From NCBI GenBank assembly GCA_030639665.1, contig DAOWCC010000139.1:1-6431 (forward strand): 6,431 nucleotides of DNA. Reading direction: 5' to 3'. Every line of letters starts with the position of its first letter. Position 1 is the first letter of the stretch. Of the stretch, positions 5,536 to 6,431 are shown one piece after another. A model generated the notes under the pieces. It was not told the DNA's origin. It saw nothing but the letters and a program-made list of their open reading frames with translations, and did no database searches. This stretch comes from Elusimicrobiota bacterium. Its GTDB lineage: Bacteria > Elusimicrobiota > Elusimicrobia > Elusimicrobiales > UBA9959. The position numbers and the translations under genes were made by a program.

Positions 5536-5563
5536 TCCGCATGGCAACTTATTGCCATGCGGA
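5536..5563 (-). terminator. Strong 12-bp hairpin after the cysteine-rich membrane protein gene
   Basis: TCCGCATGGCAA and TTGCCATGCGGA form a perfect 12-bp stem with a 4-base loop. It lies 49 bases past the minus-strand stop codon at 5613. No T-run follows on either strand, so it is not a canonical intrinsic terminator. A 3'-end stabilising hairpin, an unusual terminator or a palindromic protein-binding site are the alternatives. Confidence 0.5.
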
Positions 5564-5612
5564 AAATTCTACCGTTAATCGCTTCGCGCGCCTTACAATT
5601 AAACCGCCGTCC

Positions 5613-6431
5613 TTATTTCTCCGGAAACTCGGGGCCCGTATCTTCAGGAGCGGGATTATCAGGTTCCGCCGTATTATTACCGGGCTGTCTGGTATCTTCA
5701 TATGTCAGATTGTCATCCTCCGGAAACTCGTAGCCCGTATCTTCAGGAACGGGATTATCAGATTCCGCCGTATTATTACCCGGCTGTCTAGTCTGTTCAT
5801 ATGGCACAGTACCGTCCGTAGTGCCATCATCATGACATCTTGGAACCGTACCCCCTTCTGAAGAAGTATCCCCCGCTCCTTCCACATTATCATAATTACC
5901 GCCGCTGGCTATAAAACTCATCATGGAATCAAGCTTGCCGCCCATATTCTTGAGATCAAACTTAATAACGCCAAAAAGAGCAAATGTCAAAAACATCGCG
6001 ACAAAACCAAATGAAAAAATTCCAAGCAAAATTAAGAAAAATGCCGCCCAACATTTCAATTTACTGCACGGGCTAATCCTCATATTGTTCCATTGTCCGC
6101 AATCCATTTTCTGACCGCCGCCGGCGCTTTGGCATTTCTCTGCGACTCTTGCCACACTTGAGTTAAAAGAGTTACACATAGAGGTTAATCTCTTCAGCTT
6201 TTTATTCCATCTTTTGACCGCGCCGCGCTTACAACATTTTGGAGGACTGCCCAAACTTCTGCTTACTCTGTCTATCATATTACCCTTTTCATCCAACTGT
6301 TCATCGGCTTGAGCTTCCATGCAGTCCATCGCCACTTCCTGAATTTTTTCAACATCGATAAGCAACTCCTCCACAAAAGCAATATCGGGAATTGCGGGAA
6401 GAGCGCCAATAGCCCCCCCCATATTCGTTTC
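5613..6431 (-). CDS. Cysteine-rich single-pass membrane protein with acidic tandem repeats (partial at right edge)
   Basis: The frame stays open to the window edge. The first visible ATG (6420-6422) has only nine bases upstream and no ribosome-binding site, so the true start probably lies outside. From that Met there are 269 residues. The first part includes a helical segment (15-45) and eight cysteines (34, 63, 64, 83, 97, 108, 119, 124). One membrane helix follows at about 125-152. The C-terminal 110 residues are polar and acidic and end in two copies of a 28-residue repeat (YExTRQPGNNTAE...EDTGxEFPE) joined by DDNLT. No family is recognised. The cysteine density suggests that the N-terminal part is extracytoplasmic or metal-binding, but topology is not settled by flanking charges. 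It precedes the large membrane protein gene on the same strand, with a 509-bp gap containing structure, so shared transcription is doubtful. Confidence 0.82.
   Translation of the reverse strand, partial: ETNMGGAIGALPAIPDIAFVEELLIDVEKIQEVAMDCMEAQADEQLDEKGNMIDRVSRSLGSPPKCCKRGAVKRWNKKLKRLTSMCNSFNSSVARVAEKCQSAGGGQKMDCGQWNNMRISPCSKLKCWAAFFLILLGIFSFGFVAMFLTFALFGVIKFDLKNMGGKLDSMMSFIASGGNYDNVEGAGDTSSEGGTVPRCHDDGTTDGTVPYEQTRQPGNNTAESDNPVPEDTGYEFPEDDNLTYEDTRQPGNNTAEPDNPAPEDTGPEFPEK
5619..5801 (-). repeat. Two-copy 84-bp in-frame repeat with 99-bp period
   Basis: The copies at 5619-5702 and 5718-5801 agree at about 76 of 84 bases and 24 of 28 residues. A 15-bp spacer encoding DDNLT separates them. Most differences change amino acids at four variable positions, while PGNNTAE, EDTG and EFPE are kept. 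The frame is preserved, so copy number could change without disrupting the protein. Confidence 0.85.
6413..6420 (-). repeat. G8 homopolymer overlapping the first visible ATG
   Basis: Eight consecutive C bases on the plus strand give ATGGGGGGGG on the minus strand, at the first visible Met of the cysteine-rich membrane protein. Such runs are prone to slippage and to sequencing or assembly error. If the true start is upstream, a length change here would shift the frame of the whole protein. Confidence 0.6.

Larger units (their letters stand above)
5104..5612. other. 509-bp intergenic region rich in palindromes
   Basis: This spacer separates two minus-strand genes. It holds the ribosome-binding site at 5106-5113, a promoter candidate (5263-5291), the nested hairpins at 5292-5335, a leader-like motif at 5371-5393, and a strong hairpin at 5536-5563. 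A 26-codon minus-strand frame (5462-5542) lies inside but has no supporting start site. No tRNA-like cloverleaf was recognised. The length and density of structure leave room for an untranslated leader or a small RNA. Confidence 0.6.

Noticed and set aside
5462..5542. 26-codon minus-strand frame (MRSRTEIERSSQ...) in the spacer
   Set aside because: The start codon is within the strong hairpin and no Shine-Dalgarno precedes it; the composition gives no hint of a real peptide.
5541..5861. 106-codon plus-strand open frame with internal repeats
   Set aside because: Its repeats are the antisense of the 84-bp tandem repeat in the minus-strand gene, and its start lies inside the hairpin at 5536-5563.

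Overview
The window comes from a low-GC, Gram-negative-type bacterial genome. Every protein-coding gene in it encodes a secreted or membrane-anchored protein that I cannot assign to a named family. Strongly Shine-Dalgarno-like start sites, Sec-type signal peptides, single N-terminal membrane anchors, Gly/Ser/Ala-rich low-complexity stretches and abundant intergenic palindromes are all visible. Together with the style of the proteins, this makes me lean weakly towards Elusimicrobiota or a similar poorly cultured lineage. That lean is recollection, not something the sequence proves.

Left part (1-1540, + strand): two tandem paralogues. The first is cut by the window edge (1-467) and the second is complete (885-1478). 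Each has a secretory N-terminal half (the signal peptide is visible only in the complete copy), a His/Asp/Asn/Tyr tract, and a C-terminal glycine-zipper pair of membrane helices. Each is followed by a nearly identical intrinsic terminator. The 5' parts are about 95% identical in DNA. The first membrane helix has diverged strongly without any length change, and the second helix is partly conserved. Between the copies lies a 417-bp spacer holding a MITE/REP-like palindromic element and, just before the second gene, a long imperfect hairpin. That hairpin partly covers the best ribosome-binding site. The site is optimally spaced for a 4-codon leader peptide (MLNY) that stops 3 bases before the gene start.

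Middle part (1634-2509, - strand): a secreted protein of unknown function, convergent with the second paralogue. Upstream of it (2620-5103, - strand) is a large single-pass membrane protein with a Gly/Ser/Ala/Lys-rich linker, a four-cysteine module and a helical C-terminal half. A terminator-like hairpin lies between these two minus-strand genes and its U-run abuts the ribosome-binding site of the second.

Right part (5104-6431): a 509-bp spacer with several palindromes, a weak promoter candidate and mutually exclusive hairpins. Beyond it is a minus-strand gene, open to the right edge, for a cysteine-rich single-pass membrane protein with a two-copy acidic C-terminal repeat and a G8 run near its first visible Met.

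I found no tRNA, rRNA, CRISPR array, transposase, phage gene or recognisable enzyme. The plausible common theme is the cell envelope. The most noteworthy signals are the mosaic paralogue pair, its leader structure, and the recurring palindromic leader elements.
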